From Bryopsis sp. KO-2023 (Eukaryota; Chlorophyta; Ulvophyceae; Bryopsidales; Bryopsidaceae), in contig BSYQ01000010.1 of assembly GCA_030272585.1 (NCBI GenBank), forward strand, positions 1,426,001 through 1,490,000: a stretch of 64,000 nucleotides of DNA, written 5' to 3'. Position numbers and translations under genes: made by a program. This document shows positions 27,501-39,500 of the stretch, piece after piece; position 1 is the first letter of the stretch; the number at the start of each line of letters is the position of its first letter. The notes under the pieces were generated by a model. The model did not search any database. It was not told the DNA's origin and worked only from the letters and a program-made list of their open reading frames with translations.

Positions 27501-30500
27501 CATAAGGAGACACAGCCCAGGAGAGGAAAGATTGTCGGAACACAAATGGGAGCGCGAGGACATGCGTTTGGGTGCCCTTCCAATCGCTCACAGCTTGATT
27601 GCCTCCCTTTCTTACCGTCCGTCAGCACTTGAGGCCTCATTCAACTTGGATCTGAGTAAGTCAGACAACGGATACCTGTGGGACCATTGCGTACAAGGAA
27701 AACCAATCTTCCCTGGGGCGGCGTATCTGGAAATGGCGATGGCATGCTCGAGGTCCTTGGATAGCGTGACTAGCAGGCACTGTGGCGGTGTGGGAATATT
27801 TGGTGTGATTTTTGCCAGGCCATTCGTTTTGCCCCAACCCACAGATGCCAAAGACTCGTTTACCATTACATTGTCTGTGGACATATCGCTGGCGAATGGC
27901 ACATTCAGCATTGTTTCCCAAAGTCGATCTTCAAGAGCGCACCATTTGAACGCCTCTTTCCAAGATGTACATACCTCGAACAACAAGAGCGGCAATTTGA
28001 AACACAGCCATTCAAGCGTCTGCTCTTTTGACGCAATTCGTGCGAAGTGCTTTGTTCCTGAAGACACCACGAAGTTTTACCAAACCTTGCGAAAATCTGG
28101 ATTGGAGTACGGACCTTCATTCAGACGAGCCCGAAGAATAAGCTATAACGAGGAGGGCTGTGCGTGCGGCACTCTTTCGCAAGGTATATACTCTAGCTAT
28201 TTTGTGCATCCCTCCATCTTGGATGGTTGTCTGCAAATTGGCTCATGCGTCCGGGAAGAAGGAGCCGAGGACAAGACTTTCGTTCCAGCGGCGATCGATT
28301 CTTTCTATGTTTCAAAATCGCTGGGGACACGGACGAGCAGGGACCAGGCAAGACGAAGCACTGAATCGAAAGGCGGGTCTATCATGAGGGACCACGTGCT
28401 GGTCGATGAAAACGACACTGTCGTTTTCAACTTGGATAAACTGGAAGCCAGAGCTATCGGTGTCACAGAAGCTCATGATGCGGTCCCAGCACAACAACAG
28501 GAGAATCTGTACGAAATCGATTGGCTCATAACCAGTCCTTCTGGGGACGATGGGTGTGAAGGGGTCTCTAAAAATATGATTCTCCATCCCAGTTTAGACC
28601 TTCTCCGGACTACTGCTTCTGCAATGTCCCTCCTAAAAGAATTGCCCGCGACCTCATCGAAGGCTATATCTCTGAACACCAGCGGTGTGGAGGACACCAG
28701 CCCTTGTCCCAATCCTTCTGTCTTGGACTCAGGGCTTTGGGGTATGCTCAGGACAGCTGCTGCGGAGCTGAGATCAGTCGTTTGGGACGGAAAGAATCTA
28801 CAGACTGTGAGCGGAGAATTTTCAAGGAGTCCCAAGTTGACATTTTCTGAAACTGTTAAGCTACCACCATCAGATGGATATGGAGTGGGGGTGCACCAAG
28901 GCTGCCAGTCCGAGGCTCGACTCACAAGAAGTGCAGCTGTTGCAGAGGGGTCACCCTATCACCTGATGCCCAGGCCCCGTGGCGCCCTGAAGAATCTTGT
29001 CCCCGTTCCTGTTCAAATTGTGCCCCCATCAGGAAGGGTGACAGTAAACGTCAAAGCCGTCGGAATAAATTTCCGAGATGTGCTGAACGTCCTTGGAATG
29101 TATCCTGGTGACCCTGGCCCCCCCGGTGGGGATTGCGCTGGGATAGTCGTGCAGGGTTGCAGCAAAAATGGGGTGCAACCTGGAGACCGCGTCTTTGGGC
29201 TAGCAGGGGGGAGCTTGGGTTCCCATGTTCATGCATCAGCCTCAACAATGGTTCGCATGCCAGACTCTCTAACATTTGGCGAGGCTGCCACGGCCCCCAC
29301 AGTGTTTATCACTGTTCTGTCTGCGTTTGCTGAGGCGGCTTGTCGGTCAGGAGAGCGTGTGCTTGTTCACGCCGCCGCTGGTGGAGTTGGTTTGGCTGCC
29401 ATACAACTAGCAGAAGTGATGAACCTGCAGGTCAGTGCCACAGCTGGACGCCCAACAAAACGGCGCTTGCTGAGATCATTGGGGGTCTCGGAGGTCAGCA
29501 GCTCAAGGGATCTTTCCTTCACTGATGAAGTGCTTCTGGGAGGTGGTGTCGATATCGTCTTGAACAGTTTGACGTCCACTGGAATGCCATCAGCGTCTCT
29601 TGCCGTCTTGAATCGACGGGGTCGATTCATAGAAATATCAAAAAGAGATATTTGGAGCCCCTCCAGAATGGCGCTCGAACGCTCAGACGTTTCCTACAGC
29701 CTGCTTGCTGTGGACTTCATGCCAGAAACCGCGCTACACAAGAGTTTAGCGACCCTGTCATCCATGCTTGGCAGTGGGAGTGTTGCACCTCTGCCTTCGG
29801 TTGCACACGATATTAAGTCAGTGGCGGCTGCTCTCAGACAAATGTCCCAAGCTCGCCATATCGGGAAAGTCGTCGTTCAATCCCCGACACGTGGGACTCT
29901 GAACACAGAAGGGTCGATGTTAGTGACTGGCGGGACTGGTATGATTGGATCTCTCGTTGTGAAATGGCTGGGCGAAAAATCCTGCACGCAAATGACGGTG
30001 ACAAGCAGAACAGGGAAAATGACGTCGAGTTTTGCTCGTGTGGTGGAAGAGGATTCTGCTGGCTTCGGGGCGTTGATAAAAATAGCTAGCTGTGATGGTG
30101 GTCTGCAAGAAGACATGAGGCAGGAAATACTGTTTGAGGGGAGCACTCTTCAAGGCATTATGCACGCCAGTGGCGTCCTTGCCGACGCCACAATCCCAAG
30201 CCAAACAGTTTCCTCGATTCGAACCGTCTTCGGGTCGAAAGTTGCAAGCGCGGCATTAGCGAAAAAAGTATCCTCACTCATTCCTGTGTCGACTATGGTC
30301 TTTTACTCTTCAATCGCAGCATTGATTGGTAGCCCTGGCCAGGCAAACTATGGCACAGCAAACGCAATGCTTGATGGAATGGCGCAGAAATACCAAGGCC
30401 AAGGTGGGCCTTGTTTGAGCGTCCAGTGGGGGGCGTGGGTGGGTCCTGGAATGGCTTCCCAGGATGCAGGAACTGTAAGAAGGGTTGAAAAAACTGGAAT

Positions 30501-33500
30501 GGGCCTTCTCGACCCAGATCACGCGCTGGCTTCACTGGAAGCGTTGCTTTCCTGTGGAAATCCTGGGGCCGGTTCTATGCCCGTCAAGGCTTGTGCTAAC
30601 AATTTTATCTGGGACAAGTTCATCAAGCGATTGCAACCATATGTACCTCAGCTCTTCGAGAACTTTACAGATTCTGCGTCTGGTATTGACGAAGCAAAGG
30701 GAGCTGAGGTCCCAGGGGCACCAGGGAAGTTACTGTTTTCTGGTTTGCCAGAAGATAGGAGAGCGGCACTGGAAAAGATGGTTCAGGATACCATCTCTGG
30801 AGTTCTTGGGACTGAAGTTCTACCCGATGAGCCGTTAATGGCCGCAGGTCTCGATTCCCTGGGAGGAGTAGAGTTCACCAACGCTCTTCAGAGGGCAGTC
30901 GGGATGGAGCTTCCACCAACGCTCATTTTTGACTATCCATCCCTGAACGCAATCGTGGGCTTCTTGGAATCAGAGCTAATAGATGTGGCGACGCCACAGA
31001 ACCACGACGCGTCTCATGAGCAAATATTTGATTCTCGAAAAGGCAATCCAGATGAGAATCTTGTTGTTGGAATCATGGGGGGATCCTCCAAATCACCTAC
31101 AAATTCGATCATGAATTTCGAACCGGTTGATGGAATTCAAGTGATTCCTTACGAGCACTGGGACGTGGATGCCCCAAGTCCTGTCCTTCCAGCTCGTTTT
31201 GGTGGTTTCTTAGAGGGGGTTGATTATTTCGACTCCACCTTCTTCGGGATTTCAGAGTACGAAGCCTTGTACATGGATGCCCAGCAGAGGTTGCTTATGG
31301 AATCTACCGAAGATGCACTAAGACAGGCGGGGGCAAGATGCGAGAGGACATGTGTTGGTATTGGGATCGCCAGCGCGGAGTATAACAACTGGGTAATTCG
31401 CAGAAGCGATACAGGAGTCACAGCATACAGTGCCACTGGCGGCGCCCTCAGTGTGGCCTGCGGTAGAATCAGCTACACGTACGGCTTCAGTGGGCCGTGC
31501 TTCAGCGTAGACACTGCCTGCTCTTCTTCTCTGGTGGCGGCGCACTTTGTATCGACTAAACTTTTCAGTGGAGTTGCGGAGGGTGGCATTGTGGGCGGTG
31601 TGGGGCTCTTGCTTTCCCCAGAGCCAACTTTAATGTTTCAAAAGGCAGGTATGCTTGCGCCGGATGGACGGTGTAAGACTCTGGACCAAAGTGCTAATGG
31701 ATACGTACGGAGTGAAGCTTGTGGGGTGGTGGTGCTTCGTACTTGTTCCAGAGAGACGATGGATTGGGGAGCTGGTGCACCATACGCACTTCTGAAGGGT
31801 TCGGATATCAATCAGGATGGAAGGTCGAGTTCGCTCACCGCTCCAAACGGTCCTTCACAGCAAGAGAATGTCCGAGGAGCATTGCAGAATGCAAACATCC
31901 ACCCATCAAGAATTACATCAATACAGCTCCACGGAACCGGGACCAGTTTAGGGGACCCAATCGAAATGGGTGGAGCAAATGCTGTGTTTTTCGGGAAAGG
32001 GTCGCAGAGGGTCGTTCCAATGACTGTGGGGGCATCGAAATCGTGGATAGGCCACACAGAAGCTGCATCAGGAGTCATGGGACTCGCTCAAGCGTATTGT
32101 GGACTGTCGAGAAGAGCCCTGCCATCCATATTGCACTTGAACTCCACTTCGCCACACGTATCAGCTTCATTAAAACCATGTTCGTGGGAGTTGCCCCGAA
32201 TGGGGGGTGGAATGAGCCAAACATCCCTCGATGCGTTGGTTACGGGCATATCCAGCTTCGCTTTCCAAGGTTCGAATGCCCACACTATCCTTGAGATGGC
32301 AGAAGTGGTTGAAGTTTCTCGAAGCCAAAAACCTCTTGCTTGGGAGAAAGGACGTGTGTGGATGGGTCCTTCGTTCGAGTCCCTGCTGGGACGATGCAGC
32401 TCATTCAAACGAAACGAAGTGTCTTTTGATATTAATCTCTCCGTGGCGCGATTTGGGAGTATATTCGACAATATAATAGGAGGCCGGAGCATTCTGGGGG
32501 CAGCTGCCACTCTGGAGATTTCAGGGGCAAGCGCAAGGTCTCTGGGGAACGCAACAATGGATTTGGTGTCGATCGTGCTGCCCTCCCCTGTGGAACTGCA
32601 CTGCGAGTCTCTTTGCCACCTAATTTGCTCTTTGGACGTGTGTGACGGTAGCGTCCACGTTTGCTCGATGGATGGGAATAGGAGAAGAACACATCTGTAC
32701 GCTTTTCTCGATAAGAGCCAGGAATCGACAGTTTTGGAATTGAAAGAAGAGAAGCGTTCACTGGCGGTGCTCTCTGGCCCAGGGTCAGTCGACATTGGTG
32801 CAGTTCATCGTCCTGTCGTTGCAGCTCTTGATTTCAGCGAAAGCGGCGACAAGTGCGTTATTGAAACGGTCGAAACTGGGCTCCAATTGGGTGCGCTCGG
32901 TCAGTTTTCTGAGCCAGGTCTCCTGAGCGTGCCGTCGAAAATAGGTGCATACAGAATTGAAAACAAATCACGGAGAGGGGCAGGTTGGGTGTCAAGTCAA
33001 ATGATACCCTCCAAAGAAGGCAAATCTCATTCAGATGAAATCTGCCTGAGAGACGCAAGATTCCATTCAAGGAATATTGTGGGGATTAAATGGCAGTCGG
33101 TTCCACTTTCCACTTTCAAAGAAATGCTCAATTCTCAAGAAGATGCCCATGTGTTGGTGTCACAAAAACGCTCGTCAGGGAGAGTTGCAAAATCTTCAAC
33201 GTTGGGAGACCTTTCGGGTGCCGACCTTGAGGGCAGAGTTAACGACATTGTCGGCGCTGCCATAGAAACTATTATTGGTGAATCTGTCGGAAGTGATGAA
33301 CCTCTTATGGCGGCTGGCTTGGATTCACTCGGTGCAACAGAGCTTCACCAAACTCTCCAGTCCCAGTTGGGCATCGACTTGCCTGCGACAGTTGCATTTG
33401 ACTACCCCACTCGAGAAGCGATATCTGCATTTGTGCTTTCGACTTTTTCGAATCCAGTGGATGGATTGGCGGAAACACCCAAAATACTCAAACCAGAACG

Positions 33501-36500
33501 AGGTGGAGCAGCGTATATTTGTGGTATGTCGTCGTCTCCGCACCGCTTGGAGGGGCCTGGTGATGGCGTTACAAGGGTGCCTTATGAAAGGTGGAACATT
33601 GATGATTCCCGGCTGGTTAGAGATGGAGCCCCCCCAAGTCAATTTGGGGCTTTTCTGAACAACATCCAAGATTTTGACTGTGAGGTGTTCGGAATATCTG
33701 CGTCCGAAGCCACCACAATGGATCCTCAGCAGAGACTCCTGCTCCATGCAGTTGCGGAGGCACTACCAGAGGGGGCTGGGGGGGTTAAGGATAGGAATGT
33801 AGGAATCTTTGTTGGAATCGGGAGCAATGATTATGAAAGTTACTGCAGCCGGTTTGGAGTGCCAGTTGGCCCGTTTTCCTTTACTGCAGCATCGATGGGG
33901 GTTGCGTCGGGAAGAATCGCATATGTGTTCGGTCTGAAGGGGCCTTCTTCCAGCATTGACACAGCATGCTCTGCGTCGCTGGTTGGTATCCACATGGCGA
34001 TCGCATCGATATTCGAAGGCCCGACAGAGGCTGCCCTTGCTGCTGGGGTGCTCTTGAACGTGGTCCCTGAGTCAACGATGATGTGCCATTTGGCTGGTAT
34101 GCTGAGCGCCGACGGGAGAAGTAAGGTGTTGGATGCATCCGCAGATGGTTATGTGCGGGGTGAGGCTTGCAGAGCGATTCACATTCAAGGAAGCGTTGAC
34201 AAAGAGATTCCTGCGAAAGCACTGGCGCTCCTCCGTGGCACAGCAGTGAATACGAACGGCCGTTCGAGCTCTCTGACAGCACCTCACGGACCAACACAAC
34301 AATACTTAATCAAGACAGCTCTCTCCGTATCTGGCATTCATAGTTCTGAAGTGGGAGGGTTACAGATGCATGCCAACGGTACGAGCTTGGGCGACCCGAT
34401 TGAGGTCGGAGCCGCCACTTCAGTGTTCATGCCAAAGAGCGAACACAGAGTCGCTCCTCTTTTCTGGTGCACAGTCAAGGGATTCACAGGCCACCAGGAG
34501 GCGGCTGCCGGAGTGGTGAACGTTGCTCAAGCTGCTACTCAGATGCACAATAGTTTGCTACCGCAAAACATACATATACGGCACGTGAACCCACATGTGC
34601 AGTCCGCTTTGGGGGGAACGCCAAGTATTGTGCCAAGAACTCACATGCCTTTGAGACCTTCAAGCGATGCTCGTACAACGCTGGGTGTGAGCTCGTTTGG
34701 TGCACAGGGAACAAATGCACACGGCATTCTGTCTGAAATTCAGCAAGTCCAAGATTCTGAGTCGAATGTCAAAGGACCCTGGGGGAAGACAACATGTTGG
34801 ATCACCCCTCGATTCAGAATATCAGTTCAAAAGGCGACCATACAGAGAATCAGAAGTCGACGTATAAACATATGTTACGAAACTCGCCTGGATGTTCCAG
34901 AGCTGGCCAACATTTGGCAATTCAATCCAAATGGCCAACCCCACATTCCCAGCTCGTTCGTGTGCTCTATTGCGGGCGGATTACTGGAGGTTTCTTGTGG
35001 ACAGGGCAAGCATTTTGCATCCGACCAAATGGCCCTTCAAGGAGGGATATTTTCATCCCCAGAAGGACTCCCATCGAAACCAAGAGCACCAGGAAACGTC
35101 ACCCCTATTATCCACTCCTCCCTTTCACTTCAGGAACGCCACCTTTTGATCCATGTTGGAGATGCCAAGTGCTTCTCAGCCAGCGTGGCTTCTATCCACG
35201 CCGAGTCCGATATGAGCGAACAATCTTATGAGGAACTGAACTCAGAAAGTGGAAGGGCAATCAAATCGCTGCTGTGTCTTGATGGGGTGTCTCCAAAGGC
35301 ATGCGGAGCTGTGGTTGCAGAGGTTCAGTGTACCCCTGCCCTATTTTTCGACCTTCCGACAGTTCAGATCGAGTGCGGACTTCAAGCTCTCTCCAACCTG
35401 TCGAGAAAGAGTGCACCATGTCATTGTTTAAGATCTTTCGATATTTTGGTGCCAAACGAGACCTCCAACCCATCCACTTCTTCGAGCCCCTCCTGCTCGA
35501 TGTTGAAGGCAAATTCTGCATCAGAACTCAACGATATAAACATCGTCGGTAACAGTTCTTTAAGCATGCATGGGGTTCTACTTGGAGCTGAAGGGTAAGT
35601 ACAATCTTTTCTTCTTAACTACCCCCAACTAGTACAGCTCTAATCCAGCTCAAACATTACACACAGCTTGTCGCTCAAGCTTGTTCAACCCATCCTCAAG
35701 TTTTTTAGGCCCCAATTATCGTTCTCTGTCCACATGTGCCTAATTGGGAAATGACTGCAGTACAACCAGAACAAAAAAAAAAGACAGAAAAACATGGTTC
35801 ACCAAAATTTTGCACACAAAGAACTCACTCGTTGTGTGCACTTTACGACAGGACGCCTGTTGTTAGAAACATAGATTCCGCAGCAACATATACAGTTGCG
35901 GACAACGAGGAAATCTCTGCAACAAGCGAGCTTGCCCGTATGACAAGCGAGGAGCGGCTAATGTTCATTCAATCACAAGTTATGTCGGAGGTGAAACTAA
36001 TGGTTGGTCGCGCCATCCATCCTGATGAACCTTTGATCGGTGCGGGAATCGATTCGAGGGCGGCCATGGAGCTTCGGCAGACCTTGAGCTCCGCCTTGCA
36101 GATTTCTTTGCCGGTCACTCTACTTTACGACTACCAGAGCATAGGGGAAATTGTTGATTTTGTGAATAGCAGCATCGAGTCCACTATGGACAAGAGTGGT
36201 ATCGAAGATGAAGAGATATCAGTGAATGAACGATACCAGCCATCGGATAAGCCGTCCAACCTGCTGAAAACATTAAGGTGAGACTTGAGGCATGTGCAAG
36301 TAGATCTTCTTGCTGGAGGTATTATCTTTGGTGGAAACACACACTGATATTTCATGTTGGTGGTTGATAGGGGCCCGTCTGTCATACGCCCCTTGTTCTT
36401 GGCGGCGCCAGGAGTTGCAAACGCACAGTCTGCGTATTTTAGCTTCAGCAGCTATCTTGAGTGGAGCGATCAACCAATCTATGTGCTGGACAAGGACAAT

Positions 36501-39500
36501 GATTTGGACATCGCTCGTTTAGCCAAGGTGTGCATCATTCATATTTGCTGTCGGAATTCAGCATTTTTTGTTAAACATTGCACAAAATAGAGCAAGGAGC
36601 AGGGCTCCAACTTCGCATGTTTGTTTGTCTAGTTAGACAAAGAAAAATCTATTTAATTTTGTCGACGCAATTGAAGCAGTTTTATGGCGTCAAACGTTTG
36701 TGGTCATTCAATCTTTGAGCTCCACTGCATGCTTGACCTCTGGGAATGACTTGCTCCATAACTCGACAGGTCAATGCAGAAGACATTGTGAAGATTCAAC
36801 CGGAAGGACCATATTTGCTTGGTGGGCACTCGTATGGAGGTGCTGTGGCTATGGAAATCGCTATTCTCTTGGAGAGCTGGGGACATGATGTTGGCCTAGT
36901 CATAGTAAGGATTTTGTTCTTGCAACTGCCCACTCAGACCTCTCACCAAGAAACAACTCTTTTTCTTATTACTTATTTATAATTATTTTTGACTCTGTGG
37001 GTCTGTATGGCCAGATTATGGACACCCCCAGGCCAGATCAAGTTAGAGACCCGCTGCCGGACGCAAACGATGCAACAGAAAGTGATTGTCTGGAACTCGT
37101 GGAGATGATTCTTGGGGCATTGGGTAGAGACGCGCTGGGGTTGGGGTCGAGCATAGCCCATCCTCGAGAAAGCGAGGAATGGAAACGTATGAATGCGGAC
37201 GAAAAATACAACTTCTTTGCTCCAATATGGAGAGTAATGAGGGGTGAAAACTTGTCGGTAGAAGAGGTGAAGGAGCAAATCCACCACGTCGCGCTTTCTG
37301 TGAAACAAGGCTCGGCGACGTCCGACATGAGAGTCCATCAGTTCAGTGGCAAACTGCTGAACGCTCAGGTATGTCTTTTGACACCTGAATCATACTTGGC
37401 AAAATTGTGTAAAAGTTGGTTCCCTGAGAAAGTGTTCAATACTTTTTTGGGCTGTAGGTTGTATATTTCCGGGGGTCAGAAAGCGGAGCGTGCACGTATG
37501 TGGACGACGGGCGACAGAGCTCCCTCCGCCATGGGCTGTGTTGGATCGATTTATGCCAGGACCTTGAGATCATAGATGTCCCTGGCGACCATTTCTCATT
37601 GCTCAGACAAGGACACAGAGACATGTCCATCATTGTCAGCATGTTGAAGAAAAAGCTTGGACATTTTGAATGGAAAGAACAGGTGGGATACCGCAAACCC
37701 CCCATCCCCCCAGCCCCCAAGGAGTTTACGTTTATGTGCATATTACGCCTCCAGAAAACACGATTTCCTCCAGAGTGTGCGTTGATTCCTTGTGTTTCTC
37801 GTCGTCCAGGTCAAGAAGGGGCGCAAAGGATACAAAATGACTCAGGAAGAGATACAAGATCTGGATCGATACCTGGAAAAAATGGGAGTGAAAGATGACG
37901 CTCTGAGAAACAAGCTACAGGGCGCGCTTCCATGGGCGAATCGCGAAGGGGTGGAGAAAGCTATGGCCTCGAAGGGGGACCTCCACCCGAAAATCATAAG
38001 ACTGAACAAGCCGAAAGGTGCAGCGAGTCGTCTTGCACCGATGTTTATCGTTCACGATGCTGGTGGAAGTCTCTCTGGAATGAGAGGTGTGTTTTCTGAA
38101 ATGGAGCGGACGTGCTATGGGCTCCTCCTCCCTGACGAAGCACCCCTGTCGGGCGTTTCAAGTGTATCTGAGCTCGCCAAACTCTACGTGGCCGTTATAA
38201 AGTCGAGGCGGCCAAGCGGACCTTACGCTGTTGGTGGGGTAGGGCTGGGTTGTGTGATTGCTTACGAAATCGGGGTACAACTTGAGGAAAAGCTGGATGA
38301 GGTTGAGGTTATGGTGCTCTTTGAAGACTCCATAATTCGGGAGGGCTGGGCAATGGTCCAACAGCCGTGGTTCCGGCTGTGTGGCCTCATCAAGGAGCAG
38401 CGGCCGCAGCTTGAGATGAAAGACTACATATCTCAGGGTGAAATGCTCACTCATGAGGGGCACGACCGTCAAATAGAATACATACTTTCCCTGGCACCTC
38501 CCGACGTGGAGGACGATGACTGGGATAATATGATTCAGAACAGTCTGAATGCTGGAAGTATCAGCGGCTATGGCTGGGAAGAAGCCCTCGTGACCTGGTC
38601 TGCTTTGTTTTCGTTGACGCGGGAGGAGGGTAGTTTCAAACAAAGCCTCCCCGAGTTTTTACTGACACTGACGTCTTTGGAGACGATCGATCGGCAGCTC
38701 GACCACTTATCGTCCTTCAACCCCAACCCTGAAGAACACGAGCAATGGGATGACAGGGTGAACAGGGTAATTTCTATGGTCTCCTTCCTGAAATATCTGA
38801 CCAGCAGATACAAACCTCGAGACGTATGCAGAGGCCGAGCAATATTTTTCCACGCGGATAAGAACAGAGGGGTCAAGGACCTTGTGGGTGGCTGGGCAGC
38901 ACGTAGTCTGAGATCCATCTCGACGATGGTGCTGCCTGCAACTCTCCACATGCTTCCCAATCTTAAGCAAGCCTCAACGAACGCCGTGGCTGGGGATATC
39001 GAGATGAGCATTCAAGCAAATACCCGACGCTGGTCGGACGCGAAAGCAAGTCTGATGAACGCAGATATCGGGCGTAGTTTAGCACGCGGACATCCACTGC
39101 CCAGCCAGATCGCGGTGGTGTCTGCCCTCAATGGTCTCTGTTTCGAGCAAAAATACAACTATCTGAGGCCGCAAACCATCTTGAATCCAGTCGTGAAATC
39201 AGAAACTAAGGAAGGCCCACTCACCAGTCTCCCCGTTTGGATCATTCACGACGAAAAAGGAGACACAGGCGGGCATATCCGACTGCTGTCGCACTCTCTC
39301 CGCGTTCCTAGCTACGGAATAAGTATGGGACAAAAGGCAAGCACTCTTTCCACGATCGATGAGTTGGCTGAGCACTACTCAGACGCCATACTTCAGGTGC
39401 AAAAGGACGGCCCATACTTAGTGCTGGGGGTGAGCATCGTGGGGTCTCTCATTGCGTTCGCGGTTGCATGCCGTCTCGAAAGGCTCGGCAAACGAGCCAT

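Noticed and set aside
1598-33747. Many antisense and shifted-frame open reading frames of 60-235 codons inside the PKS exons
   Set aside because: They are shadows of the strongly constrained PKS frame, repeat at equivalent places in each module and show no independent family features.
3-35594. Hidden AT or methyltransferase domain in the linkers before the ER or KR
   Set aside because: Linkers between the DH and ER contain no GHSxG, and no SAM-binding Gly-rich motif was seen; they look like KR structural subdomain or spacer.
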